Below the pieces are notes generated by a model. It worked only from the letters and a program-made list of their open reading frames with translations. It was not told the DNA's origin and ran no database searches. Shown here in pieces: positions 7,133 through 14,361 of a DNA stretch of 24,376 nucleotides. Every line of letters begins with the position of its first letter. The first letter of the stretch is position 1. Source of the stretch: an uncultured Porphyromonas sp. (GTDB taxonomy: Bacteria > Bacteroidota > Bacteroidia > Bacteroidales > Porphyromonadaceae); assembly GCA_934364985.1 (NCBI GenBank), contig CAKRMU010000010.1, positions 1-24,376 of the forward strand, in the 5' to 3' direction. The position numbers were made by a program, and so were the translations under genes.

Positions 7133-8668
7133 CTAAGCAAATAAATTAGGATTATCGGTGGTGAATCGTTTGAAAGCCGTAGGTAGGTATTCAATAAGTA
7201 AGCTTGCCGTGAGTGTCGCTTCACAATATTCGGTAGCATAATTTTCGGCAGCAAATCCGTGGAGAAATGCGGCAGCGGTGCATGCTTCCTGCTGATTATG
7301 TTTTTTGCCTCTTAGGGAAAGGATAATACCCGTGAGTACATCTCCAGAGCCAGAAGTTGCGAGACCAGGATTGCCAGAAGTGTTAAAAATCACTCTCCCA
7401 GTAGGAATAATTGTCGCAGTGAAAGGTCCTTTGAGTAGAATGTAAATGCTTCTATTCATTGATTCCTCGCGAGCTTTTTCCAATCGTTCTCTACTGTTTT
7501 TTGAAGGTCCAAACAATCTGTCAAATTCTCCGATATGTGGGGTTATGATTGAGCCTTTAGGTAGCAACTCTAATAGCCTACAATCATCTTGCGACATAAG
7601 TGAGAGGGCATCTGCATCCAAAATAAGTGGCTGGTGGCAGGCTGTAAGCAACTGTTCTAATGCGAGGTAGCTTTCGGTAGAGCGTCCGAGTCCAGGACCG
7701 ATTGCTATTGCATCGTACTCCGACAGCCTTAGGTCTGTACCTGAGAAACTCTCTTCTGATAAGTCCTCGTGTACTAATGCCTCAGGTAGGGTGCAATGAA
7801 TGATGGGTGCTTTCCCTTTTGGTACGTGGAGCGTTAAGTGTCCGGCTCCAGATGCCATAGCACCTCTACCCGATAGTATAGCAGCCCCCATCATACCTTC
7901 GCTTCCCGCAATTAGTAAGTCTTTTCCGAAGTCGTATTTATTTGAGAATCGGGTTCGTCTTCGAAGCACTTGCTCCATTTCTTGAGTGTCAAAAAGTGCG
8001 TATGGAGTGTCCTCATTGCATCCTGAAGGAGTATAAAAGCTGGGATAAATGACACGCCATCTTCCTACGTATGGAGCGTATTCTTTGAGAAGGAATGGTA
8101 GTTTAGGACTATAAAAAGTGTACGTAGTATCGGCTTTGAATATCTTGGTGTAGTCCTCGATTTCATTCTCTTCTTCGCTCATCCCAGAAGGAATTTCGAT
8201 GGCAATCTTAATGGCTTTGACACTATTAAGATACTTAATAACGTTATTGAGAGAGACGATCGTTTCTACTCCCTGAATGCCGTCAATAAGAAGGTCGTTA
8301 TCTCTAATCTCAGGAGGGTTAAAAGCATTTGTTGTTACTTCGTAAAGTTTGTCAGACTCTTCGAGAAAGGTATCTCTTTCGCGTTCGACATCCTCTGTAA
8401 GCTTTCCCATAGGGTTAAGAAGTACCACATGGACATCGTATTGCATCCCCACGAGTGCATGACCTATCTTAATCGCCAAAGCCCCTTTTTCATTAGGTCC
8501 GGCAAATACTACGGCACGATGACTTGTGTAATAATCTTGCCGTAATCTATTGCAAAGTGCTATGCTTTTGTGTGCGATTAGTTCGCTACTATCTTGCCAG
8601 TCTTCGCGTGCTTCTATGAGTTGCCTTTCGAAAGTCTCTATCTCACGTCTTGTAAATATCTTTTGCAT
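7133..8668 (-). CDS. nnr: NAD(P)HX repair protein: ADP-dependent dehydratase with degenerate epimerase domain
   Basis: Bifunctional Nnr architecture in 511 residues: an N-terminal YjeF_N domain (about 1-215; NAD(P)HX epimerase) and a C-terminal ribokinase-like domain (about 235-500; ADP-dependent NAD(P)HX dehydratase), which together restore hydrated, damaged NAD(P)H. The dehydratase half looks intact: LLIAGSEGMMGAA (251-263), AIGPGLG (322-328), LDADAL (350-355), TPHIGEFDRL (376-385) and GSGDVL with Asp443. In the epimerase half the family's NNGGDG loop is replaced by NEKGAL (59-64). The usual VDIPSG reads IEIPSG (157-162), and the early LMERA-like helix is altered. FYSPKLPF (185-192) is retained. 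The first domain may therefore be catalytically dead or structural. The gene starts 2 bases after the dehydrogenase-like gene upstream, indicating an operon. Confidence 0.88.
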   Translation of the reverse strand: MQKIFTRREIETFERQLIEAREDWQDSSELIAHKSIALCNRLRQDYYTSHRAVVFAGPNEKGALAIKIGHALVGMQYDVHVVLLNPMGKLTEDVERERDTFLEESDKLYEVTTNAFNPPEIRDNDLLIDGIQGVETIVSLNNVIKYLNSVKAIKIAIEIPSGMSEEENEIEDYTKIFKADTTYTFYSPKLPFLLKEYAPYVGRWRVIYPSFYTPSGCNEDTPYALFDTQEMEQVLRRRTRFSNKYDFGKDLLIAGSEGMMGAAILSGRGAMASGAGHLTLHVPKGKAPIIHCTLPEALVHEDLSEESFSGTDLRLSEYDAIAIGPGLGRSTESYLALEQLLTACHQPLILDADALSLMSQDDCRLLELLPKGSIITPHIGEFDRLFGPSKNSRERLEKAREESMNRSIYILLKGPFTATIIPTGRVIFNTSGNPGLATSGSGDVLTGIILSLRGKKHNQQEACTAAAFLHGFAAENYATEYCEATLTASLLIEYLPTAFKRFTTDNPNLFA

Positions 8669-8670
8669 AG

Positions 8671-9696
8671 TTACTCTCTCTCTCTTACTAATTCATGACA
8701 CTCTTGTAGCTGTACGTTCCAAGTATTTGGAGGGGGTAAAAGGTCCGTTGCAATAAGCTTATCTCTCATCTGATTTATAGAGGCAAACGAACCGTCTAAC
8801 CGCTTGAGGTCGTTATCCGCAAGTATGATAGGTTGGTGGTGGCACCCACTGCTATCCACGATAGTGGGAAGCGAAAGGTAGGAGTATGGGTATCTTGTTG
8901 AGTTGTGGTAGCATGCGGTAGGTAGCAAAAAGGGGTTATTGTCTGTCGCCATTAAAAGCTTCATACAATGTACAGCCGGACTCTGGTATGCTGTCTGTCC
9001 CCTTTGCTTGTAAATTGATATACCTGCTTCTCTGACTTCTCTTACTATTTCATCCTGCTCCTTAGCAGTCATACCCATTTCGGATAACCCTTTACCATTT
9101 ATGGTGATACTCCCCAATATCGGTGCCATTTGCCGGTCGTGGCTTCCCAAGGTGTACGCCGAAGAGATTTCCTCTTTACGCACGTGAAGTCTCCTACATA
9201 ACGATCGACGCAAGCGCTCTGTGTCAAGGGAGGATAAACTCATTACCAAATGAGGATCAATGCCACTATGCACTAACAGGGTCAGCCCCATAAGATCTGA
9301 AGGGTTGCTGACACAAATGACACGCTCTACTTTATTGCGAACATGAGCAAGTGCCTTCCCGGTTTCTACTGCATAAGGTGCGTTTTGCAACAAAAGGTCC
9401 TCGCGATTTTTGGCACCTCCTCGGACGCTTTTTGCAAATAGGATATACCCTCCCAAGCGAGTGGCTTCGGTGATGGAGCATGTCGTTTCTATACAAAGAT
9501 CGGAGCAAAAGTTAGCTTCTTCGAGCTCGTCTTTTAGCCCATTAAGACGCTCTTCACTGCTTCCACATAATACAAGATGTGGGCTAAAATGTAGTAGTTG
9601 AGAGTAAAAAGCCACCTCGCTTGATAGCTTCCCTGTGGCACCAAGCAATACTAATGGTTTATGGGTACAGTACTCTGGCATCTTTCGTATTCCCAC
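8671..9696 (-). CDS. Divergent malate dehydrogenase-like protein (LDH/MDH superfamily)
   Basis: A 341-residue oxidoreductase resembling the roughly 333-residue malate dehydrogenase of Porphyromonas and Parabacteroides, but clearly diverged. Catalytic residues appear conserved: Arg92 and Arg98 in the VRGGAKNRED loop (in place of the usual PRKEGMTRED), Asn131 in SNPSD, Asp158 and Arg161 in SLDTERLR, and His186 in GSHD. The dinucleotide loop is GATGKLS (19-25), with Ser where the third Gly is expected. The acidic residue that normally ends the second beta strand and holds the NAD ribose is replaced in LVLCGSSEER (41-50), which would fit NADP or altered cofactor use. Malate/oxaloacetate activity is plausible but unproven. 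Two bases separate it from nnr. I see no consensus promoter upstream. The Met6 codon is an alternative start. Confidence 0.75.
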   Translation of the reverse strand: MGIRKMPEYCTHKPLVLLGATGKLSSEVAFYSQLLHFSPHLVLCGSSEERLNGLKDELEEANFCSDLCIETTCSITEATRLGGYILFAKSVRGGAKNREDLLLQNAPYAVETGKALAHVRNKVERVICVSNPSDLMGLTLLVHSGIDPHLVMSLSSLDTERLRRSLCRRLHVRKEEISSAYTLGSHDRQMAPILGSITINGKGLSEMGMTAKEQDEIVREVREAGISIYKQRGQTAYQSPAVHCMKLLMATDNNPFLLPTACYHNSTRYPYSYLSLPTIVDSSGCHHQPIILADNDLKRLDGSFASINQMRDKLIATDLLPPPNTWNVQLQECHELVRERE

Positions 9697-9830
9697 TAAA
9701 AAACCTCCCTCAACAGTGCCAATCCTGCCGAGAGGTAGCTACTAAAGGCATCAAGAGTAAGTTGAGGCATCGCAAAATATTGCCTCATAGTGCTTTGCAC
9801 TCTCAGGTAAGGGTCTCTACGATTTTACCT

Positions 9831-10019
9831 TTACTTAGTAGGAGGTAGGGAGTTGTACTTCTTATCTAATATAATGTGTAGAATGAATCCTAAGATAACG
9901 AGTACGACGCCGATGATCAGCCCTATATTGGACTGGTGTGTACCTGCAATGCCTAAGTAGATAAGGATTGCTGCTCCGATGACCTCTATAAATACGCCAA
10001 GATAGCTAATACCCTTCAT
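9831..10019 (-). CDS. Small two-helix membrane protein, unknown function
   Basis: About 62 residues beginning MKGISYLG, with two hydrophobic helices separated by a short Gly/His/Gln/Ser turn (IAGTHQSNIG) and a polar Lys-containing tail. Small proteins of this plan (YLG, then two helices and a Lys tail) are common in Bacteroidota and have no known function. The frame is open upstream to an ATG at 10076, which would add 19 polar residues with a CCQC stretch. I prefer the inner ATG because the hydrophobic helix then starts close to the N-terminus, as is usual for such proteins. The gene lies downstream of tRNA-Arg on the same strand with no clear promoter of its own, so it may be read from the tRNA promoter. 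Confidence 0.6.
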   Translation of the reverse strand: MKGISYLGVFIEVIGAAILIYLGIAGTHQSNIGLIIGVVLVILGFILHIILDKKYNSLPPTK

Positions 10020-10117
10020 AATGTTATGTATATCAATTGTAAGTTTTCGCTTAATATCCGTACATTGACAGCACATTCACCTATGCTTAATATATGGTGA
10101 CGGCTTGTCGCTAATAG

Positions 10118-10191
10118 TGACCCAGAAGGGATTCAAACCCCCGACCTTCAGAACCGGAATCTGACGCTCTATTCAGCTGAGCTACTGGGCC
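10118..10191 (-). tRNA. tRNA-Arg (anticodon CCG)
   Basis: A 74-base cloverleaf on the minus strand. The 7-bp acceptor stem pairs GGCCCAG with CTGGGTC, including one G-T pair, with discriminator A. The D-stem is GCTC/GAGC. The anticodon stem TCAGA/TCTGA holds the loop TTCCGGT, so the anticodon is CCG and reads the arginine codon CGG. The T-arm GGGGG/CCCTT uses two G-T pairs around the loop TTTGAAT. No CCA is encoded. Confidence 0.95.
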
Positions 10192-10218
10192 TCATTTAAT
10201 GCCTTTATTGACTTAGAG

Positions 10219-10226
10219 CAAAGGTA
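10219..10226 (-). promoter_or_regulatory. Putative tRNA-Arg promoter, -7 element
   Basis: The minus strand reads TACCTTTGC, an excellent match to the Bacteroidota -7 consensus. The expected start, near 10212, is about 20 bases before the mature tRNA 5' end. No good -33 element is visible. Confidence 0.6.
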
Positions 10227-10305
10227 ACAAAAGATTTTCAAACTACCCTATTTAGGTGCCTATTTCTATTGTTGAGAGGGAAACCTTTTTGCTCAACGGA
10301 CAATA

Positions 10306-10357
10306 AAAGCCACAGAAGTGGAGTTATTTGTAAAGTGCTAACCCACTCTGTGGCTTT
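10306..10357 (-). terminator. Terminator of the yceD-rpmF transcript
   Basis: AAAGCCACAGA (10306-10316) pairs with 10347-10357, and after a one-base bulge GTGG (10318-10321) pairs with CCAC (10343-10346). On the minus strand the arm runs into TTTTATT. It lies about 60 bases beyond the rpmF stop. A second, weaker hairpin (GTTGAG at 10271-10276 with CTCAAC at 10292-10297) follows it. Confidence 0.75.
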
Positions 10358-10418
10358 ATCATTGCCAAGAAAATATTTATCGCTTTGCGACGCCTCGGCT
10401 AAGACTCTATAAGTATTC

Positions 10419-10598
10419 TCAGTCCTCTACTTCGATAGCAATTTGCCCGCGGTAGTATCCGCACTCAGGGCATACCGTATGGTATACGTGGTAAGCACCA
10501 CAATTAGGGCATTTAGCTAACGTAGGAGCTGTAGCGACATCGTGAGTTCTACGTTTCCTTGTTTTAGATTTAGACTGACGTCTTTTAGGATGTGCCAT
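10419..10598 (-). CDS. rpmF: 50S ribosomal protein L32
   Basis: A 59-residue protein starting MAHPKRRQSKSKTRKRRTHD, the highly basic N-terminus typical of L32, which sits on the large ribosomal subunit. It carries the zinc-type cysteine pattern CPNC at 30-33 and CPEC at 43-46, so this is the zinc-binding form of L32. The C-terminus ends in GQIAIEVED. The stop is a TGA at 10419-10421. It lies 34 bases after yceD on the same strand, the conserved yceD-rpmF pairing, and is followed by a terminator rather than by plsX/fabH, which often follow elsewhere. Confidence 0.95.
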   Translation of the reverse strand: MAHPKRRQSKSKTRKRRTHDVATAPTLAKCPNCGAYHVYHTVCPECGYYRGQIAIEVED

Positions 10599-10632
10599 AT
10601 TCTATTGTTATTATAATTAGTTGTTATTATTC

Positions 10633-11148
10633 TTATTTCTTACGCTTCAGTTGTTGCCGTAGTTCGTCCCACCGAGGGTCTTCCTCTGGAAGATCGTCCA
10701 CTGTCCCATTGAGGTACTTCAGCATTTTAGGGTTGCAATCCTCTATATCGTGCATTTTCTGGATAGGTAAGTGCAGTGCCAGGAGCTCGTATGCTATCCA
10801 GGTGAAGTCGTACACGGGATCTTGGGCATTCAGCGTGATCACTTCATCGTTTTCGTCATCAAGTTCTGTCCCGATCAATACCTCTAACGCTTCATCCACT
10901 TTCATCTCTAATGTGAGTGGGTCAAGGCAACGATCGCAAGCTACGACGACATTGCCCACATAATGCCACTTAAGCATCAAGCGATTCTTAGAGACCGGTT
11001 GTAGTATTAGCCGAAGTGCTACATCTCCACCACTGATCTCAGCATTTTCTATTCCACCAAAAAAATCGCTCCCAAGGTGAAAATCATACTCCTCGGGTTG
11101 CTCAGGCTGGTGCGTAAAGTCGAAAATAAAGCTATTCCTAAGTGTCAT
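10633..11148 (-). CDS. yceD: YceD family protein (DUF177)
   Basis: A 171-residue member of the YceD/DUF177 family, found next to rpmF in most bacteria and linked in plants and bacteria to 23S rRNA accumulation. The exact biochemical role is unsettled. The family hallmark is visible as VACDRCLDPL with Cys71 and Cys74, in the middle of a beta-rich region, after a segment with the DVALRLIL strand. The C-terminal part contains DPVYDFTWIAYELLALHLPIQ-like features, where the family has a conserved helix, and ends in a basic KRKK tail. It is the first gene of the yceD-rpmF transcript, driven by the promoter at 11187-11217. The identification rests on the Cys motif, the length and the neighbour. Confidence 0.85.
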   Translation of the reverse strand: MTLRNSFIFDFTHQPEQPEEYDFHLGSDFFGGIENAEISGGDVALRLILQPVSKNRLMLKWHYVGNVVVACDRCLDPLTLEMKVDEALEVLIGTELDDENDEVITLNAQDPVYDFTWIAYELLALHLPIQKMHDIEDCNPKMLKYLNGTVDDLPEEDPRWDELRQQLKRKK

Positions 11149-11186
11149 TATTCCTATTGTTATTTATTGTATTATAGGAAGTCGTG

Positions 11187-11217
11187 CAAAGGTACATAAA
11201 AAACGCTTAACACTCAA
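11187..11217 (-). promoter_or_regulatory. yceD-rpmF promoter (Bacteroidota type)
   Basis: On the minus strand TTG (11215-11217), a 20-base spacer and TACCTTTG (11187-11194) match both consensus elements and the spacing. Transcription would start near 11181, about 33 bases before yceD. Confidence 0.7.
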
Positions 11218-11296
11218 TACTATTGTGTGGGTTTATTGGAAAATATGATCTGACAACCTTGTGAGAATAGGTTGGTTTGGCTGTCTCTTTCGGGTT

Positions 11297-11411
11297 TAGT
11301 TAGGGATCTATCTTTTCAGATACCAGGTATTCGCCGAAGCAAATACCTGGTATTCGTCTCGGTAGATATAGGGAATTCGCCCGGGCTAATACCAGGTATC
11401 CTTTTCCCTTG
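11297..11411. repeat. 23-bp tandem repeat array, five units
   Basis: Units start at 11297 (degenerate), 11320, 11343, 11366 and 11389, exactly 23 bases apart. Units at 11320, 11343 and 11389 carry the palindrome ATACC-W-GGTAT. The unit at 11366 has ATATAGGGAATTCG in the same register. Aligned, the first 14 bases follow ATAnnnGGwATTCG, and the remaining nine vary more. The last unit changes ATTCG to ATCC and runs into a pyrimidine tract. No non-repeat spacers are present, so this is not a CRISPR array. It sits in the 444-bp gap between the divergent yceD and gmd genes, about 180 bp upstream of gmd. Confidence 0.8.
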
Positions 11412-11549
11412 GTCCCCGTCTATCGTTTGGCACGGGGTAATATTGTGACCTTTTGATACTTATGGTCTTTGTCTTGTATTTAGCTTATATATTTCGGTTT
11501 TATTGAATCTCTTCAAGAGGAATGATTAGGCTATGACGCTTATTTTTAG

Positions 11550-11557
11550 TACTTTTG
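11550..11557 (+). promoter_or_regulatory. Putative gmd promoter, -7 element
   Basis: TACTTTTG followed by C fits TAnnTTTG. Only a weak TTAG at 11526-11529 stands at the -33 distance (20-base spacer). The transcript would start near 11564, about 30 bases before the gmd start. Confidence 0.5.
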
Positions 11558-11592
11558 CTTAATATTAAAGGAAGGCTGATTTAGGTGATAAT

Positions 11593-12663
11593 ATGGATAA
11601 GATTGCGTTGATTACGGGGATAACTGGGCAGGATGGCTCATATCTTGCTGAGTTATTGCTATCAAAGGGTTACGAAGTTCACGGTATCATACGGCGTAGT
11701 AGCTCATTTAACACGGGGCGAATAGAGCATCTCTATCTCGATGAGTGGATAAGGGATACTAAGCAAGAGCGGTTAATTAATCTCCATTATGGCGATATGA
11801 CTGACTCAAGTTCGCTGGTAAGGATCTTACAATTGGTGCAACCCACAGAGATTTACAACCTTGCCGCCCAGAGCCACGTTAAGGTATCCTTTGAGGTGCC
11901 TGAGTATACCGCGGATGTGGTAGCTTTGGGTACGCTGAGGCTCCTTGAGGCAGTGCGCATTCTCGGAATGACGGATCGGGTCAAGATTTACCAAGCTTCT
12001 ACGTCGGAGCTTTTTGGGCAAGTGGTTACGTCTCCTCAAGACGAAGAAACGCCCTTTTGCCCCTCTTCCCCCTATGCAGTAGCGAAGCAGTACGCTTTTT
12101 GGATCTGTCGTAATTATCGCGAAAGCTATGGTATGTTTGTGGCTAATGGCATTCTCTTTAATCATGAGAGTGAGCGGAGGGGTGAGACCTTTGTTACTCG
12201 AAAGATTACACTTGCCGTAGCTCGCATTGCTGAGGGATTGCAGGATAAGCTCTACTTGGGGAATTTGTCTGCTCTGCGTGACTGGGGCTATGCAGCGGAT
12301 TATGTGGAGTGTATGTGGCGTATGTTGCAACAAAATAAGCCTGAAGACTATGTTATCGCGACCGGAGAGCAACACTCTGTGCGGGAGTTTGCGACACTTG
12401 CATTTGAGCAAGTGGGCATAAAGCTTCGCTGGGAAGGCAATGGTCTTGAGGAGCATGGCATTGATGAGGCAACGGGTAGGGTGCTTGTCGAGGTTGATCC
12501 TCGGTATTTTCGCCCCACAGAAGTGGAGACCCTCCTCGGAAATCCTACGAAAGCTAAGCAGGAATTAGGGTGGAATCCGAAAGCCACCAGTTTTAAGGAT
12601 TTAGTGTCGAGGATGGTAGCGTCTGATAGGGATTATGTGCGGAAAAATCATTCAGCCAATTAA
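11593..12663 (+). CDS. gmd: GDP-mannose 4,6-dehydratase
   Basis: Short-chain dehydrogenase/reductase enzyme that converts GDP-D-mannose to GDP-4-keto-6-deoxy-D-mannose using bound NADP, the first step to GDP-L-fucose. The 356-residue length is usual. The nucleotide loop GITGQDG is at residues 9-15, followed by the family-specific [15 protein letters not shown] stretch (34-48). The catalytic groups are in STSELFG (136-142) and the YAVAK pair Tyr161/Lys165. The [19 protein letters not shown] segment (about 186-204), characteristic of Gmd, is complete. It is the first gene of a tight cluster, with fcl starting 3 bases after its stop, so the product passes to the next enzyme. The promoter is probably at 11550-11557. 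Confidence 0.97.
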   Translation: MDKIALITGITGQDGSYLAELLLSKGYEVHGIIRRSSSFNTGRIEHLYLDEWIRDTKQERLINLHYGDMTDSSSLVRILQLVQPTEIYNLAAQSHVKVSFEVPEYTADVVALGTLRLLEAVRILGMTDRVKIYQASTSELFGQVVTSPQDEETPFCPSSPYAVAKQYAFWICRNYRESYGMFVANGILFNHESERRGETFVTRKITLAVARIAEGLQDKLYLGNLSALRDWGYAADYVECMWRMLQQNKPEDYVIATGEQHSVREFATLAFEQVGIKLRWEGNGLEEHGIDEATGRVLVEVDPRYFRPTEVETLLGNPTKAKQELGWNPKATSFKDLVSRMVASDRDYVRKNHSAN

Positions 12664-12666
12664 CGT

Positions 12667-13737
12667 ATGAATACTTATTTAGATAAGGACGCAAAGATAT
12701 ATGTCGCTGGGCATCGTGGTTTGGTAGGTTCGGCAATTTGGAATAACTTATTGCAGAGAGGGTATACAAATTTAGTAGGCCGAAGCCACAGTGAGTTGGA
12801 CCTCTGCGATCCGGAGGCAGTGCGGTCTTTCTTTAGGGAAGAGCACCCGGATGCGGTTGTTTTGGCCGCGGCTAAAGTAGGCGGAATAATGGCTAATAGT
12901 AGATACAGAGCCGACTTTATATACCAGAACCTGCAGATTCAGCAAAATGTCATAGGCGAGAGCTGGCGAAGTGGGGTGCAGCGGTTGTTATTTCTAGGTA
13001 GCACGTGTATTTATCCGCGTGATGCCCATCAGCCGATGACGGAAGAGGCACTTTTGACAAGCCCCCTCGAGTATACCAATGAGCCTTATGCCATAGCCAA
13101 AATTGCCGGGCTCAAGATGTGTGAGAGCTTTAACCTTCAATATGGTACTGAGTACATAGCCGTAATGCCCACTAATTTGTATGGACCTAACGATAATTTT
13201 GACATAGAGAATAGCCACGTACTTCCTGCAATGATTCGTAAGATTCATTTGGCTAAACTGCTCGGAAATGGCGATCTTGATGCCGTGAAAGAGGATCTTA
13301 TGAAGCGACCTTTACCTGATAATGATGAGCCTTTTGTCAAGCAATTGGAACACTATGGTATCTACCCTAATAAGGTAGTATTGTGGGGTAGCGGTACTCC
13401 TCTTCGCGAATTTTTGTGGAGTGAGGATATGGCGGATGCTTCTGTGCATGTGCTATTGCATACTGCTTTCGCCGACTTGCATCAGAGGAATAGTAAGGAG
13501 ATTCGCAACTGCCACATTAATATAGGAACAGGCAAAGAATTGTCAATAAAGGCCCTCTCAGAGCTTATTGCGTGTGCTGAGGATTACGAGGGTGACATTA
13601 AGTGGGATGCTACTAAGCCTGATGGGACACCCCGAAAGCTTACCGATATTACTCGGCTTAAAGCTTTGGGCTGGGTGCCGAAAGTCTCCCTTGAAGAGGG
13701 TATTAAGAGATTGTATATGTGGTATTTAGAGCATTGA
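12667..13737 (+). CDS. fcl: GDP-L-fucose synthase
   Basis: Epimerase-reductase that turns GDP-4-keto-6-deoxymannose into GDP-L-fucose with NADPH, in the cytoplasm. The nucleotide loop GHRGLVG is at residues 15-21, catalytic Ser/Cys lie in GSTCIYP (111-117) and Tyr141/Lys145 in YAIAK. WGSGTPLREFLWSEDMA matches the family's conserved late segment. The 356 residues exceed the roughly 320 of the Escherichia coli enzyme because of an insert between MIRKIHLAK and VVLWGSG (roughly residues 203-240), a form I associate with Bacteroidota. It overlaps neither neighbour but is spaced 3 bases from gmd and 1 base from the HAD gene, so all three are probably one transcript. The sugar donor would feed glycan or glycoprotein fucosylation. 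Confidence 0.95.
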   Translation: MNTYLDKDAKIYVAGHRGLVGSAIWNNLLQRGYTNLVGRSHSELDLCDPEAVRSFFREEHPDAVVLAAAKVGGIMANSRYRADFIYQNLQIQQNVIGESWRSGVQRLLFLGSTCIYPRDAHQPMTEEALLTSPLEYTNEPYAIAKIAGLKMCESFNLQYGTEYIAVMPTNLYGPNDNFDIENSHVLPAMIRKIHLAKLLGNGDLDAVKEDLMKRPLPDNDEPFVKQLEHYGIYPNKVVLWGSGTPLREFLWSEDMADASVHVLLHTAFADLHQRNSKEIRNCHINIGTGKELSIKALSELIACAEDYEGDIKWDATKPDGTPRKLTDITRLKALGWVPKVSLEEGIKRLYMWYLEH

Positions 13738-13738
13738 T

Positions 13739-14359
13739 ATGATCCGGAATGTACTCTTTGATTTTGGAGGTGTCTTTGTTCGCCTTACTAAAGAGATTTG
13801 CGTCAGTCGATTCAAAAAAATAGGAATCCATGATGCCGACGACCTCCTTGACCCTTACCACCAACAAGGGCTTTTCCTGAGGTTAGAAGAGGGAGCGTTG
13901 GACGAAGATGCTTTCACCTCGGCTATCAATACAACTTATGGGATTTCTGTAACTCCTGAAGAGATTAAGCACGCTTTACTAGGCTTTGTGGGGAATATTC
14001 AGCAGGAGAAATTTCGATATCTCAAGGAGGATTGGCCTAAAGGCGTGAGGCGTTTCTTAGTCAGCAACATCAATCCATTTATATGGAGCTATGCACGCTC
14101 TGGTACTATGATTGATGACGGATGCTCCATTGACGATTATTTTGATGCGATATTTACCTCGTATGAGTGCAAAATTTGCAAGCCCAATAAAAGTCTTTTT
14201 GAACTCATTATTAGGAAAACCGGCATACGTCCAGAGGAAACATTATTCATCGACGATGGGCAGGCTAATGTGGCAATGGCTCGAACATTAGGTTTTGTTA
14301 CTTACTGCCCCGACAACGGCGAAGACTGGAGACCAATAATTGACAAGATGCTTAAGTAG
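13739..14359 (+). CDS. HAD superfamily phosphatase (YihX-like)
   Basis: A 206-residue haloacid dehalogenase-like hydrolase. Motif I is FDFGGVFVRL with nucleophile Asp8, the DxGGV variant seen in YihX-type sugar phosphatases. Motif II is Ser109 in LVSNIN, motif III Lys148 in CKPNKSLFE, and motif IV is IDDGQANV with Asp172/Asp173. The small helical cap lies between residues about 20 and 85. The DxGGV form suggests a small sugar phosphate such as glucose-1-phosphate, but the substrate is unknown. The position 1 base after fcl suggests co-transcription and possibly a link to sugar metabolism; this is inference from spacing only. Confidence 0.82.
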   Translation: MIRNVLFDFGGVFVRLTKEICVSRFKKIGIHDADDLLDPYHQQGLFLRLEEGALDEDAFTSAINTTYGISVTPEEIKHALLGFVGNIQQEKFRYLKEDWPKGVRRFLVSNINPFIWSYARSGTMIDDGCSIDDYFDAIFTSYECKICKPNKSLFELIIRKTGIRPEETLFIDDGQANVAMARTLGFVTYCPDNGEDWRPIIDKMLK

Positions 14360-14361
14360 AA

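Noticed and set aside
9763..9801. Two small hairpins (TGAGGCA with TGCCTCA, and AGTGC-TTT-GCACT) between the small membrane protein and the dehydrogenase-like gene
   Set aside because: Stems are 5-7 bp and no T tract follows on either strand, so a terminator call is not supported.
11297..11411. CRISPR array
   Set aside because: Units abut at 23-bp spacing with no unique spacers between them, and no cas genes are in the window.
11827..12456. 209-codon minus-strand frame inside gmd
   Set aside because: Entirely antisense to gmd, whose motifs are complete; no recognisable domain.
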